Positions 1 to 12,900 of a stretch of DNA of 64,000 nucleotides are shown here, in pieces. Position numbers and translations under genes: made by a program. The stretch is from Monarcha castaneiventris obscurior (Eukaryota > Chordata > Aves > Passeriformes > Monarchidae): NCBI GenBank assembly GCA_026261815.1, contig JAMPIT010000566.1, positions 28,669,001 through 28,733,000 of the forward strand, written 5' to 3'. The first letter of the stretch is position 1. Each line of letters starts with the position of its first letter. Below the pieces are notes generated by a model, which saw only the letters and a list, made by a program, of their open reading frames with translations, had not been told where the DNA came from and did no database searches.

Positions 1-173
1 TCATATTTAGATTTACTCAAGGCTTCCAACACGATGGAACCAAATACATTTCCATGCTGTAGTGTCCATTTTACAGTGATAACCTTGGGCTGCCTGGAAG
101 CAATTTGTTAACCTCTAAAATTCATATTTCAGTTGACAACAGTAGCATCAGTCGACCTGCTGAAGTAAAATAC

Positions 174-234
174 TGTCTTGGTTTTGGCTGGGATAGAGTT
201 CATTTTTTCTAAGTAGCTAACCAAAAAAAAAAAA
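174..234 (+). mobile_element. 5' scrap of an avian ERV solo LTR, followed by an A-run
   Basis: The stretch starts TGTC and contains 'ggctgggatagag', then 'ttcattttttct' and 'aagtagct'. This is the conserved left end of the abundant avian LTR family also present at 48064. Similarity stops after about 45 bases and runs into a 12-base A tract (223-234). Only the beginning of U3 survives; no TATA box, poly(A) signal or right end is seen. It is either a truncated insertion or the remnant of a larger deletion. Confidence 0.55.
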
Positions 235-2777
235 GGAGGGGACAAGTGAAAGAGTTTTTTGAAGAGAAAGTGGAGATAGTACAAAATGATCATGGAGAAA
301 ACAGCTTTTCCTTGCCCTCCCATTTTTCCAGGCTATATTTAGCAATTTTATGTAGTAATCCTACTTGTAGAAGGTTAGAGAGAACCTGCCTTATGGGATC
401 ATAAAGTTCAGGAGTTTAGGTGATTGACTGAATATAGTAGGGATGCTAATTCCTGAGACGTGCATTGTGGCATAACTCCAGAAGAGCAGGCTGAGGGGCG
501 GGATGCAATACTGTGGCTGGGCAATAAGCCAATGAACTGCATCATTGTAAGTGCAGATGAAATAATAATTATTTGTGATAGGTTGCTAATCAGTGAAAGC
601 ATGGAAAAGGCTGCTGACAAGCATCATCAAGGTAATTAAGGTGAAGCATTGAATTTGCATAAATTTACACTTTGATCATTGTTCACAAGATACTGTCTCT
701 TGAAATAGACTTGGCTGGTTTCAAGATGAGCACTAAATCAAAGCAAAGGAGTGCAATAACTGCAAAGCATCAATAGTGCTTACAAAATACAGATGCACCT
801 TACATAGGCAATTATCTAAAGAACCTATTGCTGTTAATCAAAGGATGATACTCAAGTTACTTTTTCAAATTACTAAATAGTCCTAGTTAGCATATGCCAT
901 TCTGGTTGTAGCTCTTTAAAGAGCACAGAAAAATCACGAACATGAGATCTTTGGAAAAGACAAAATTTGATTATTTGCTTAAAGCAACCCCAACCTCTTA
1001 AATGTGGACAGCTGAAGTTATCATTCCTCATATTGTTTTGATACATATGCAAACTGTCTTGGAAACATGTATTTAATTAATTTCTTTAGGAGCTGCAAAA
1101 GTGATACTCTCATGATCTCAGTCTCTCAGTCACCACCTCTGATGGAAGGTTAAGCTCTAGTCCTTCAGGCTTCTGTGCAGGTTTCCTGAGTATCAGCTGC
1201 CAGAGTAATTCTGGTGCTCAGGCCTACAGCTCCTTCTGTGATTCTTTTCCCTCTGGGAAACAGCAATGGGTCTCTTGACAGTGCAGTCTCCTGAAGGAAA
1301 TAACAGTTTATGTAAAGCAAAGGACTTTGAACTCTCAAAGCATGCATGCAAACAGCAAAAATCTAGAGTGTACACATCTATTCACTCTTCCCTAAGGTTT
1401 ATTACTTACTGGAAAAACCCTACTGAGACTTCTGGAGTCCTTCTTTCTGTCAACCTTTCTCTACAGATCTTTCTGATGACTCCTTTTCCACTCTTTATTA
1501 CTATGATTTTTTTTAAGCTTTTTTTCTTCCAGATTTAGGGGGTCATCTTATTAAAAACATCAATAGGTTTTAACCTAATTATATGGTCAGTCACAATTTC
1601 TGAATATTCTGATTTATATTATATTGCTGTTTGTTTGCTATGATTTTGACTGACATCATCCTACAGGAAACTTCTTTTCCTCCCTTGCTGAGCATGTAAT
1701 ATTGGTGCTCCTAACTATTCCAAAATAGATATATCACAATGCAAATATTCTGTGTCTCATGTGGGTAACCACATATATGCATGAAATAGTAATTTAGATG
1801 CTAAATAATTTTATCCACCAATTCTAGAATTTTTTCTATTGCCTACTTGTGTTCTTATCTCATTTTCCACCTACAGTAATGCTGCATAAAATTAAGAGGC
1901 TACTAAATTTGTAATCTGCTGTAAAAATTTTGCATCTTATTTATTTATTGCCTTTTATTTTATTTCTGACTTATACATGGTTATTCACTAAGAAAGTTGT
2001 AAACCATGCTGTCATGTTTGAGTTGGGTTTTTGTTTAATTTTAGCCATGCAAATTATTTTTTGCCTAGATACAAAATTTTAGTAGAAATACAATATATTT
2101 GTCTAGTACAGTATGTGCTTGGCATGTTTTTATATTGTACTTATTTAGAAAGATGATCTCTTAAAGCTATTGTTCTCACACAGCCATGAAGCACGTAGAG
2201 TTTGCTTTTACAGTGCAGCAATACACACATCCATTTAGGTACCAGAGATTTTGTGCTAAGACAGATCTCTTGGTATGCTGCATTTGTATTCCAGGCAACC
2301 TCCACACGCCAATGTAATTATTTGATTAAGTGAGCCTCATTATTTTATATGTGAGCATTCCATGCACAACTCTCCTGGTGATACACACACTGTACATGTC
2401 TTAAAAGTGTCATCTGCTCTGTCATTGTTTTTCACCTGTTTATTAATAAATGAATCAAGCTACTTTACAGAATACTAGAGAATTAGGACACGAGATACAT
2501 AACAAAGGTGAAGCTGACTTCCCTAGTACAAATCTGATGATCTTATCATATAAATACAACACAGAAGTTATATCTCAGATGAATGCAGAAAGTTTTTTAG
2601 AAAGATAACACTTCAACTATTTTGGAAGTTCTGGTTTGAATGCCTGGCCCCAGTAAATCTGTAGCAAATACATACTGATTTCAGCATGGCCAGGGTTTCA
2701 CCCGTGGTGTTATGAACTATTTCTTTAAAATTCATTCATTTATCTTTTTGAACTCAGGATATCTTGGTCTTTCTCCC
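235..2777. other. AT-rich non-coding sequence, nothing recognised
   Basis: No repeat family, RNA gene or credible exon was recognised. Open frames here are at most about 90 codons, overlap one another on opposite strands, and show no familiar motif. Confidence 0.6.
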
Positions 2778-2797
2778 TTTTTTTTTTTTTTTTTTTT
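2778..2797. repeat. (T)20 homopolymer
   Basis: Twenty consecutive T on the plus strand. It could be the tail of an old minus-strand retroposon, but no element body or target-site duplication is visible beside it. Confidence 0.95.
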
Positions 2798-5700
2798 GAG
2801 CTACTGGAATGAGATGTGGCAAGGAAAAGAAGAGAAGCGAGTATAAAATATACATAACAAAAATGTGCGTATTTTTCATAGGGATTTTTTAATGAGGGAT
2901 TAGTTACATAGGAGCTTTAGGGATTAATTAACCAATACCTAATTAAAGCAGGGTTCTAAAGTGGATTCACTGTAAATCTGAAAGTCATGTTGAAGGAGAA
3001 AAAGTAGAAAAATGAAGTGATGCGAAGTAATGGGCTGTTTCTAAACTGAGGCAATATACTACATCAAAAAGAATGGGGAAAAAACAGGAAAATAATCTAG
3101 AAAAGCGGGAACAGGAGGTTGTTACTGTCTCTCTATTGCTTTTGGTTTTAATAGATAAAATATCTTATTTATCTGGCCCATACAATGACCTGTGTTTAGA
3201 TACTACACTTTGAAAAGTCATCTATTTGAAGAGTAAGGCTTCCAGCAATGCAGGCCAGAGTGTCTTGCTGTGTTTCTACTCAACTCACAGAGGATGGGGG
3301 AAAAGACAGAGATGAAGCACTGATACTGAAGTCTATACTCATTATTGCCCTTGATTATGTGTTCATTCTCTTCTGTGTATTATCCCCATTCTTGTGTTAG
3401 TTTCTCTGACCTGATATTTTCACTGCATCTTCATTCTATACACTCTGTGCTCTGGTGCCTTTATTTAGAGTATTTTTGAGCACAATCACTTAGAGTTTTG
3501 CTAAGACAAGATGTTTTCCTAGACAAGCAATATGAAAAACACAATGACTCTGTAAAATAACTTTCACTTGTATTTTGATTTTTTGACTATTTTCCCAAGT
3601 AGTATGTAAAACAGAGACAGTATTTTGGGGGAGAAGGGTGGAACCCTGCATGGTCTTAAAATGTTCATTTGAAAAGTAGCTTCAACAAAAATTATAAATC
3701 CAGATCATAATGTGTGTCTCTTTTTTGCCTCCTTCCACCAATTTTAAGGTTAAAATGAGCCTTAATGCATTTTTATTTGAAGCTCCTATATAATATCGAC
3801 TATAAAAATTCACCTTGCAATACCTTCATGGAATCTAATAATTTTTGGATGAATAAGTACAGATTTTACATAGATAGTCTTAGCTCAAAAACTTTTATGA
3901 AGGTGCCTCCATCATTTCTCCAGGGAAGTTTCTCAAAAGGTTAATCACTGTTAAAATATTTCCTTCTTCTCTTTTGAATTTGTCTACCTCCAAATTTTTT
4001 AATGGTTTTGGAAATTCATGGTCAGGTGGTTTTGCAGCATGGTCAAACACTAAATCTTTGTCAAGGTCGTTGCTTCTTCCCAGGATGTTCAATAATCTTT
4101 TGTCCCTCCATATTTATGTCTTTTCATCTGACTCTAGGAAAAATGGTAGCAGACAGAGCCCATTCTTCCTCTTTGACTATGACCCTCTTAAAAAAGTTTG
4201 CTTCAATTCAAAAATGCTCCCTGCTTTTATCTATCACTTCACCAGTCCTTGGTAGACTATAAACCTTGATGGAGAATGGTTTATATTTTCTTCACATCTC
4301 TGATGGAGACATTGAGTTGCATTGGATTGAGGCTCCATGTTCATTCTGTGATTTCCTATTAGTGATTACATTTTGTTACCCACCAGTTATCACTTTGTCA
4401 TCTATTGACTAAGTGCTACATTGATCTCAAATAGTGCTAATTCCTTTAATCAGAATGTTTTGTGGTAAAACTCAGTTTTGCTGACCACATCAAAACCCCA
4501 CAAAACCTGGCTCTTTTCATCAGAATTGACTAAAGCAAAAATACATATAATCAAAGGAAAAATCTGTTGTTTGCTGTAGTATTTCCCTGATTGTATGGAG
4601 CAGTCAGGCTCAGGAGAACTGGTTGCACTGAAAAGACAACCAATCCCAACAGAAGCTACCACGATAACACCACTGTCTTATGTAATGTGTTATATCAGTC
4701 TGGGATCAGGACAGCACAGCTTTGCCTGACTAGATACAAGAGGAACATATTCAGCTGTGAAAATATGTTCCATACAATTAAAAATAGAGAATGTACACTG
4801 TCTGTAGTTCAGAAGTATTGCCAGGTTGTGTTCTGCATATCTTGTGTCACATTTCACAAACAGAAATGCAGTGGCTGTCACTCCAGGACTCTCGGTGACC
4901 CTTTATTACTGGTACTTCAGAAAATGGGATTTTAAAAATGTTCTTTGCAGCACTACCTTCTAGTGGTGATATATACATTTCAAAGACACGACTATCTTAC
5001 TGCAGTTGAATAAGAGAGCTCAAGATACGGCACTTTTCTTTTAAATCCTCTCAAGTAAAACTGACTTCAAACCAGGTATTGGGTGAAGTTTTTGCCTATT
5101 TATTTACTTATTATTCTCACTTAGAATTCAGAATTAGAAAATGTATTATATTTTTCTCCATAGTCAATTTTCAAATTCATAGTCATAGTCAAAAGTTCAT
5201 ATTTAGCACATGTCAGTGATAACTATAATTGTTACCTATGTGGCTCAAAAGTGTCTCCTTCCTTTTACATGGTGCAATGTCAAGATTTCTGGTACAATCC
5301 AACCATGCATAAACTAAACGTATGATTCTGTTTCCCATGCCTTAAAGGTGGACTGTAGAATTATACCAAAGTTCATTTCAAAGGCAGTGTCAGGATTTTC
5401 CTTTGACAGAATTCCTTAAATCTATATATACATGACAGCATAAACAGTAAAACTGATTAAAATAATTAAAACTGGCTAAAAATTTCCAGAAAAGGTGTTT
5501 TTCAGTGATACACGGCAACTAAAGGAATTTAAATACTCCATGATTATGTTTAGACAATATTTCTTTTGATCCAGGATTAATTTTTTTTAATCATATCAAT
5601 AAGAATAAAATATGTTATTTGTTATATTTAATTTTTTACTTTTTTGCTTTCATAAACTTCAGGTTAAGGTGTATATGGAAAGATGGCTGGGGGTAAAATT

Positions 5701-6039
5701 AGAGGAAACTGAGAAGTTATATTTGCATGCTAAGAGAAATTGTAACAGCACAGAAATTATAAGGAAAATACAGTTGCTTCTCCCTGAATGGAATCAGGGA
5801 GAAGGTCAAAATCTATTCCACAATGATCCCTCACAGCCACAATCTGCATCCATAGCACCTGCTAAGGGGGATGGAATGGAGAGAGGAGCAGAGTGGAGAC
5901 ACTGGACAGGCTCTGTTGAAACCCTTTCAGGGAGGGGAACTCGATGGGGCTTTGCAGCTGAGAAACAGCCCAGCACCTGTCAGCCAGGGCAGAGAGGGGG
6001 AGATGTCCTGCTGGTGAGCTGCAGCTGTGGTGGAATCGC
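2798..6039. other. AT-rich non-coding sequence with one unexplained open frame
   Basis: No gene or repeat is recognised. A plus-strand open frame of 145 codons (5612-6049) runs up to the ERV-like block that follows. Its second half is richer in G and C than the surroundings. It has no motif I recognise, so I do not call it a gene. A 65-codon minus-strand frame at 3895-4092 is also unassigned. Confidence 0.5.
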
Positions 6040-6830
6040 TCTCCTCTGATGGGCTTGGTTCATTATAACCTAATTGTAATATCAAGGCACACCTCCATCC
6101 CAAAGTTACCGCCCTCCAGGGTATGATCACCTCTTACTGGGCATGTGGTCTATATTTTATTGACTGTATCTTTAAGAGAAAAGTGAGAGAATTTTGCACT
6201 AATCAGTAACAGAAATATGTATTACTAGAGTCACTCAAGCTCCACCTAAACACAAAGAAATAGTATAAAAGTAAGTTGAGAATGGGGAAAAGTTAAGGAA
6301 GAGTCTATTGTAACTGTTGGGATCAGTTGATAGGCTGAACCTGTCTTCTCACCCATAGGGACACCTACTGGGTAAAAAGCCATACTCTTTGTGTTCTGGA
6401 TATTTTATTGGGAGTTAGAGCTTGTCTATGTATTGCTTTAAATACATTTTTGCAGTCAGATATTATCACCAGCAATCCTCAAACCTTAACCTGTCACAAT
6501 TTTCTATTAATAGAGTTTTATTCCACAAACTGTTGGTCTGGGTCCTTCATGAGCACGGGCAGTTGCTGGCAGTGGGTAATGGACTTGGAAAAAGACCCAC
6601 TAAGGTACCATAAAGTGGAAAGACCTACTGAGAAGTCTCCCTTATAGCTATTGGTGTGTCCCTGAATAAGTCAATTGAGTCACCCTCCAATCCTGCAGGA
6701 CTGCTCAGTGAGGGGTCCCCATCATGGGATGCTGACAGACTGCTCAGGCACAGGTATCTCTGCTTTCCTGGGGCACTGACAGATAAATCAAACATGAAGG
6801 GTCGAGCAAATCTCCCTACACTTAGGGTTG
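6040..6830 (+). mobile_element. ERV-type LTR and adjoining leader sequence, decayed
   Basis: This block resembles an avian ERV LTR followed by leader sequence, judged from memory of the family rather than an alignment. Visible signals are a TATA-like 'gtataaaag' near 6264, a conserved-looking stretch around 6325-6375 ('aggctgaacctgtcttctc', 'gggacacctactgggtaa'), and a GC-richer segment from about 6530 to 6780 that reads like the region after the LTR. Termini and target-site duplications could not be fixed, so both boundaries are approximate. No gag, pol or env frame is preserved downstream. Alternatives are a different class of LTR or two nested fragments. Confidence 0.5.
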
Positions 6831-8540
6831 AGGAAATCTCCCCTTTTCATGTGTCAGAGAATAACTGAAACAATTAAGTATTTAAAGTAGATTGGGACAA
6901 ATGGAGAGAGCAGTTCAAACCTGAGCAATTGTGTAAAAATACATAATTAAATAGACTAGGAAAACATAGCTTTAATAAAGAATTGAGGGAAGACCAGTGA
7001 TTTGTTATACATGTATCTGGACACATAAGGGGTTAAACAAGTAACTCTGGTAATGCTTCAATCAACAGGAAAAAGATCCTTTTCCTAGAATAGTACTTCA
7101 AGCAACTGTAAAGCTATTTCTAGTTTTAAAATTTATGTCAGTCAAACATACCTAAAAATAACTGTTCTCCCCATAAAATTTGCAATTTATAAGATGAAAG
7201 AAGCATTGTTGACGTGTGAAGCACTTACTTGCATTCACCTTCTGTGGATTTCTCTAGAGAGTTCTGTCACATCTAGTCTTCAGCTAGTATGAGCTGGGGA
7301 CATGTGTTCTGTTCTAGAAGAAAATACCATCACTAACATGATCAGCGAACCAGATTTTTGTTTAAGTACAAAACATTCATGGTCTATAAACTAGTAAAGT
7401 GCCTTTAAATTACCAACTTGAGTAAGTACTTTGCAGAAGCACAGTTCTAGCATTAGCAGTTGTTAGCACAATGCGGATGAACAGCTAGCAAAAGATTAGA
7501 CCTATTTTACTGTATTGTTTCCTGTTTAGAGTACCATTGCTATTGGTAATTTGAAAGAGCTTAAGGGAAGTGAGAGAGAGAAATAAAATACAAGGATAGA
7601 ATGGAATGATAAGAGAATAATGTACAGAAAATACTCACCAGGACAGAAAGCTATGGTGATGGCTATGAATATTCTTTTATTGTTTGGAGTTGTTTTGTCC
7701 AGGAAGGACATCCAGTGCCCATGCTAACAGATAAACTAGTTTTGCCATGAGTTAAAAAAACCCCAAAAACAAACCAAACCAAAAACATTGCAAGGGTTAG
7801 ATGTAAATGCTATAAAGAGAAAACACTGCAAAAGATTTATTGATATATGAACAGTAAATGTCAGAACAATATGACTGAAATTACAATCATACAGAAGAGA
7901 CAAACTAGACATATTTATAGAGTTATGAGATATCATATTTCTAGTTCACATGAGGGGGGTAATCTGCGAATAGATAAAGGTTTTTGGAATGTTATGAGGA
8001 GGACTGGAAGGCTACAGATGTGCTTTGCATTTCTCCACCAGTCAGGTGGAAAGAGTGGGTGAAACTAAGGTATACAGAACATTAATTTCCATGTTGTTAA
8101 TTTTAGAATAGGTGCTTTGTAGCCTTTGCACAAAAGGCATCATTAAAAAGCGATTAATGTTAACATAGTATTTTGTTTACAGTAATAAGATTGCTATCTA
8201 CTGAACAACAATTGGATAATTATACCAGTTGTGATTATTGGTTGCACAGATGGGAGGGTTTAAAAGCAAATTACTTGATCAAATTCTGTTATTGAATTTT
8301 AATTCACTTCTGGGTATTTTTCTTTGCTGTCTGAAACATATAATCCTTGGTACTCAGTTTACTTTAAAAAGGTAGGAGATTGTATAAATGTTGAACATTT
8401 TGAGGGAGGAGTGGGCTGTCAGTCAGTGAAACTTATTTGCACTTCATATTACCTAGCCTAATATGCACAACTGATAATGAGGATGGACATTTTTTCTATG
8501 TCAAACATACCAGTGACTAAAGTAAAAAAAATCAAAAAAA
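6831..8540. other. AT-rich non-coding sequence
   Basis: Nothing firm is seen. There is a short A/C-rich patch near 7755-7785. A possible minus-strand splice-bounded open frame at 7639-7723 is treated as a weak candidate only. Confidence 0.55.
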
Positions 8541-8742
8541 TCACAGATTCACACAGAATCTCAAAATGGTTGAGGTTGGAAGGGACTTTTGGAGGTCATC
8601 TGGTCCAATCCTGTTGCTCAAACAGGGCCACTTGAAGCATATGGCCCATGACCATGTCCACACAGCTTTTGAATATTTCTGAGGAGGGAGACTTGACCAC
8701 CTCTTTGGGTGAACTGCGCCAGTGCTTGGTCATCCTCTCAGT

Positions 8743-8768
8743 AAAAAAAAAAAAAAAAAAAAAAAAAA
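8743..8768. repeat. (A)26 homopolymer inside the CR1 3' UTR
   Basis: Twenty-six A on the plus strand, sitting where CR1 normally has a short A-rich stretch followed by a T/C-rich one. It most likely expanded from the CR1's own 'gtaaag' segment and replaced about 15 bases of the element. Confidence 0.95.
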
Positions 8769-9314
8769 TTGCCTGATGTTCAGAGGAAACCTTCTGTGGT
8801 TAAAGTTGTGCCCATTGTCAGTGTATGGATCCATCTCCTTTGCACCCTCCCTTCAAGTATTTCTATGTATGTCTAAGATCCCCCATCACTGTTCTTGTCT
8901 CCAGGCTGAAGAATCCCAGCTCTCTCAACCTTTTTTGACATGTGAGGTTCTCCAGTACCTTAATCATCCTTGTGGCCCCTTTGCCTTCTTTGCATCAAGA
9001 CCCCATTACAGATTCATATCCAGCCTGGTGTCCATCAGGACCCCCAGGTCATTTTCTGCTGGGCTGCTTTGCAGATGGGCTACCTCCAGCATTGTTGCCT
9101 GGGGTTGTTTCTCTTCAGATTGAGAATTTCTTGAATTTCCTGAAGCCCTTTTCTCCAACTGTTGAGGTCCCTCCGGATGGCATCATGGCCTTCTGGCCAT
9201 GGTATCAGCCACTGCTCCCAGTTTGGTGTCACCTGCAAATTTGCTGAGGGTACACTGATCTGTCACCCTTGTTGTTATGAAGATGCGGAACAGGATGGGA
9301 TGCAGTATTGACCT

Positions 9315-9778
9315 CTAGGATATATTGCTGGTCACTGGCATGCAACCAGACTTGTGCTGTCCATCACCACTATCTGACCTCAACGAATCCAGCCAATTTT
9401 CAGTCTTCTTCACTGTCTGCTCATCCATCAACAGCTCCTCTGTGAAACTGTTATAGGGGACAGTGTCATAGGCACTACTGTAGTTCAGGCAAACAACAGC
9501 CACTGATCTCACCTTGTCCACCAGGCCACTGATCTCACCTTGTCCACCAGGCCTGTCACGTCATCAAAGAAGTTTACCAAGTTGTTCAAACAAGACTTCT
9601 CATTAGTGAAGCAATGCTGAATGCTCCTCATTGTTTGCTTGTCTTTAATGAGCCTGGAAATTATTTTCAAGATTAGCTGCTCCAACACCTTGGTATAGAT
9701 CAAAGTCAGGGTGACCAGCCTGTAGTTCCCTGGGTCCTTCTTCCCCTTGAAGACAGCAGTGACATTTGCTTTTCTCAA
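9315..9778 (-). pseudogene. CR1 ORF2 reverse-transcriptase remnant, frameshifted
   Basis: Two overlapping minus-strand frames carry CR1 reverse-transcriptase sequence. The first (9509-9778) has the fingers-region signature 'KANVTAVFKGKKDPGNYR', then 'LIKDKQ', 'HCFTNEKSCLNNLVNFFDDV' and 'TGLVDKVRSVA'. The second (9315-9521) repeats 'DKVRSVAVVCL' and continues with 'SSAYDTVPYN', the counterpart of the conserved A-motif block (usually DFSKAFDTV) of this RT family. The catalytic aspartate region is degraded: the usual LDFSKAFD reads as LNYSSAYD. The break between the frames is caused by the 26-bp duplication. This is a dead fragment. CR1 ORF2 would normally also have an endonuclease domain, which is absent here. 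Confidence 0.9.
9501..9552. repeat. Perfect 26-bp tandem duplication within CR1 ORF2
   Basis: Positions 9501-9526 and 9527-9552 are identical ('cactgatctcaccttgtcca' plus six bases). The normal CR1 has one copy. The extra 26 bases shift the RT frame and duplicate the peptide 'DKVRSVA'. Confidence 0.97.
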
Positions 9779-9905
9779 GTCTTCTGGTGCTTCTCCAAGT
9801 CTCCCTGATGGATCAAAGATTATGGAGAATGGCCTTACAATGGCTTCTGCTATCTTTCTCAGTGCTCATGGATACATTCCATCAGGGCCCATGAATTTAT
9901 CTTCC

Positions 9906-12900
9906 ACCAAAAGTATGTGAAAACAAAACTTCCTGGAAGAATAAGTTTCCTGGCTTGTACTTTTTCTGGATTGTGTATCTCTTAATGTCTGTGAAGATGT
10001 CTCATTAATTTTCCCTTGTTATGGTTGTCTAGTAGAATTATCTGTTTCCCAACATTGTTTACAGACCTCAGATTAGGTCATTTGACCCAGTGTGCCAGAC
10101 ATTTAGCAGAATACAAATGAAATACCTGCATCTTCTAGACCAGGAGATCTCGCAGTATCTAAAGTATATTATTCTAAAAGTACTAAATGGTTATGAGTAT
10201 TACTTATGTTCCTCAACTTTTCATTTCTGTATTGTTTCAGTACTATAAAATAATATAACATTCTTAAGAGAACTGTCATACCAGAATAGAAAATTCCTCA
10301 TAGTTAGTCCTGGTTTGTATCTTTATTCTGACTTTCTGAAATGAAAGGATTGTGAATAAGGACAATTAGATAATAAATTAGATAAAAGAATGCTTATTGT
10401 CATTATTACTAGACTCAAATATTTTAGACATAAAACAAAATGGATGATTAGGGTAGAATAAATACTTATCTATATTATAGCTAGCAAAAACAAGTGCACA
10501 TATTTGTGGATTTATGTAAAATACTAATTGATTAGTATTTCATAAGTTTATTGGGCTGCCAAGCTGGACGACACTTTCAGTGTCCCAAATATGTCCAACA
10601 TTGCTCAGACAATTAAAGCAGCATATGTTTAAGCAATTGAGCCTCATCTATGTGGTTTTAGCTACATTTATGAATAGGGAAGATTTAAATATGTGTTTTT
10701 AACACCATAAATCGTCCATTCGTATTTTCAGTAGCAAATAAAGGGCTTAGAATAAGTGATACCAGAGTAAATCTTAGTGGTCCAACTGGGAAGAAACCAA
10801 ACCAGCCCAACCAAAGAAAACCAACCAAAAAATTCACTACAAAACAAAAGGCAAAAAAACCCTAAAAGCAACATAAGGTTTTAGAGGCACGAAGTGTCAG
10901 CCTTTGGAATAACCTTACATACTCCCATATAACAACTGTTTCTCTAAAATGCAGCATCTAGTTGAGGTTTTGGTCATTTCTTGTTTCTACAAAATAGTCT
11001 TCTAAACAAAATACTATGAGCAGGATCAAAATGCCTAAAAGTCATGTCTTTCCCTACATGAAACATTTTCAAAATAATTTAGTGTTACTAGGAAGGGTTG
11101 GCATTCAAAAAAGGACAAAATTCTCTCAGATATTATTCAAGCTGCCTGTTAAGGAGCGTCTCATCTGCATTATTGCATCATAGCTGTTCCCTGTAGAAAG
11201 CCACCAAAACCCAGGTTTCATGGATCACAAGCTTTACAAAACAGTATTTGCTATGGCCATACCAGAAACCCCAAATGGAGAGTCAAAATGATTAAAAGTG
11301 AAAGAACTAGAGCATTTGTTCAATGCAACGTACTCAGCTATGTGCAGATCTGTCAGTGTTATTGTGCAACTATCCTGTCTCAGATTCAAATGATCTGGGG
11401 TAAACAAAAACAGAGCTCAAAAAGACACAGGAGGTCTTTGTTCAATAAACGTGAGATTAATAACAGTGATAATGGCAAACATTAGAAACACTTTTTGTGC
11501 AGTGTGCAGTGTGCAGGAAAAACAAAGAGACACTAGTTGAGCCAGGTTCTGTGCTTGGAGAGACATGACCCAGTGTTTATCCTTCATCTTTGGCTCAGTA
11601 ATTGATTTCCCACATTAGCAGTGAAGAGACCTGGATTTCAGTGTCCCACATCTGAATACTGGGCTACTGAATATAAAAGTCAGCTAAGTATCCTCCAACC
11701 TTACTTGTTCAAAGCACTGTCTGGCAGTGATCTTCTCACAACTGTGAGATCCCTGTGCTTCTACAGAAGCAGTGTGGATGAGAACAATGACCCTCTAGGC
11801 TCTGGATCACATTAGCTGTCTGAGTGCAGCTATTTTCAGAAGAAACCATTCAAACAACATTGAAAATAACCCTGGGTGCTTTCATTGATGAAGGTTCATA
11901 CGGCTAAAGATTTGGTACTATTATAGGGATAAGAAGCACTTAAACAAAGCAGCTGTGGACTTTTGCTGTGAGGTTGCAGGGACATAAAAACCTAAGACTT
12001 AGGCAAACTTTACTATTCTTACGTGCTAAATCAAGATCCGAAAAGCCAGATGTGATCCACTACTCTGAAGACACCTCTCCATAAAAATGTTTCCCTTCAT
12101 ATGAAAATTCCTTTGAAACCTGATTGGCCTCTGCACAGTTTGTTCTACAGTTCCTGTCTGTCCATGTGCACTGAAATGTGAAGGGGTGACACTTCACCTG
12201 ATGTACTGTTTTCCATACTGGCAGCCAGGCATTGTCCTGGTAATACTGTGGTTTCTTCTGACTTTAAAATGCTAACCCCAGACCTGAAGACTGAGATCAG
12301 CTCCATCTCACACGGACTAGAGGTTAGAGCAATAGCTCAAGGCTCCTTAAAACATGATGTTGCCATACGGTCATTGAAATAAATGTTTCTGGCACTGAAC
12401 AGTGCCTTAAGAGCAGCAGCTAACACATTGTAATTTAAATTTCATAACACCCCCTAGAAACAGATGAATCATTTTGCATTGATTTTTCCAGGGTGCAAGC
12501 TTATATATATGTAACTCTCAACTAGCCTACAGAAGAATGGGAGGCAAAGTGGCTGCTGTTCAGGTTGACTTATTTCTGACAGACAAGAAGAAGAACAGGA
12601 AACCTCTGTCAAACCTCTATTGGTTTAAAATCAAAATATATTTGAATAACACCATCATGAAACCCCAGAATACAAAATGGTGCCAGTATTAGCATAGGCC
12701 ATATAACAGCCATTGGTAGTAATAAAAAATAAAATTAATTTCTTTATTTGATTTCCAAATTTTTCACTTTCAGGTAAAAGGAAAAAAAAGCATGTGTTGG
12801 TGCACTATAAAATTTAAGGCAGCTCAAGAGCTAGCAGCTAGCCAGACACAGTGAAACACAGAAAAGTAACAGACATTTATATTTAATCAATTCTATTGAG

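Larger units (their letters stand above)
8541..9905 (-). mobile_element. CR1 LINE, 5'-truncated, with 3' UTR and part of ORF2
   Basis: On the plus strand this reads as the reverse complement of CR1. It begins at the 3' end ('cagaatctcaaaatggttgag', 'ttggaagggactttt'), passes through the 3' UTR, and enters the reverse-transcriptase part of ORF2 from about 9280. The 5' end fades near 9905 after 'catcagggcccatgaattt'. It is the best-preserved CR1 in the window, but it is 5'-truncated, as most CR1 copies are, and cannot be active. Two lesions stand out: a 26-base A-run at 8743-8768 within the 3' UTR, and a 26-bp tandem duplication at 9501-9552 in the RT frame. Confidence 0.95.

Noticed and set aside
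3895..4092. Minus-strand 65-codon frame with a soluble-protein-like composition
   Set aside because: Neighbouring frames do not continue it and I recognise no homologue; too short to call.
8722..9247. Plus-strand open frames of 133 and 101 codons
   Set aside because: Both are antisense readings of the minus-strand CR1; the first starts in front of the A-run and is rich in Lys for that reason.
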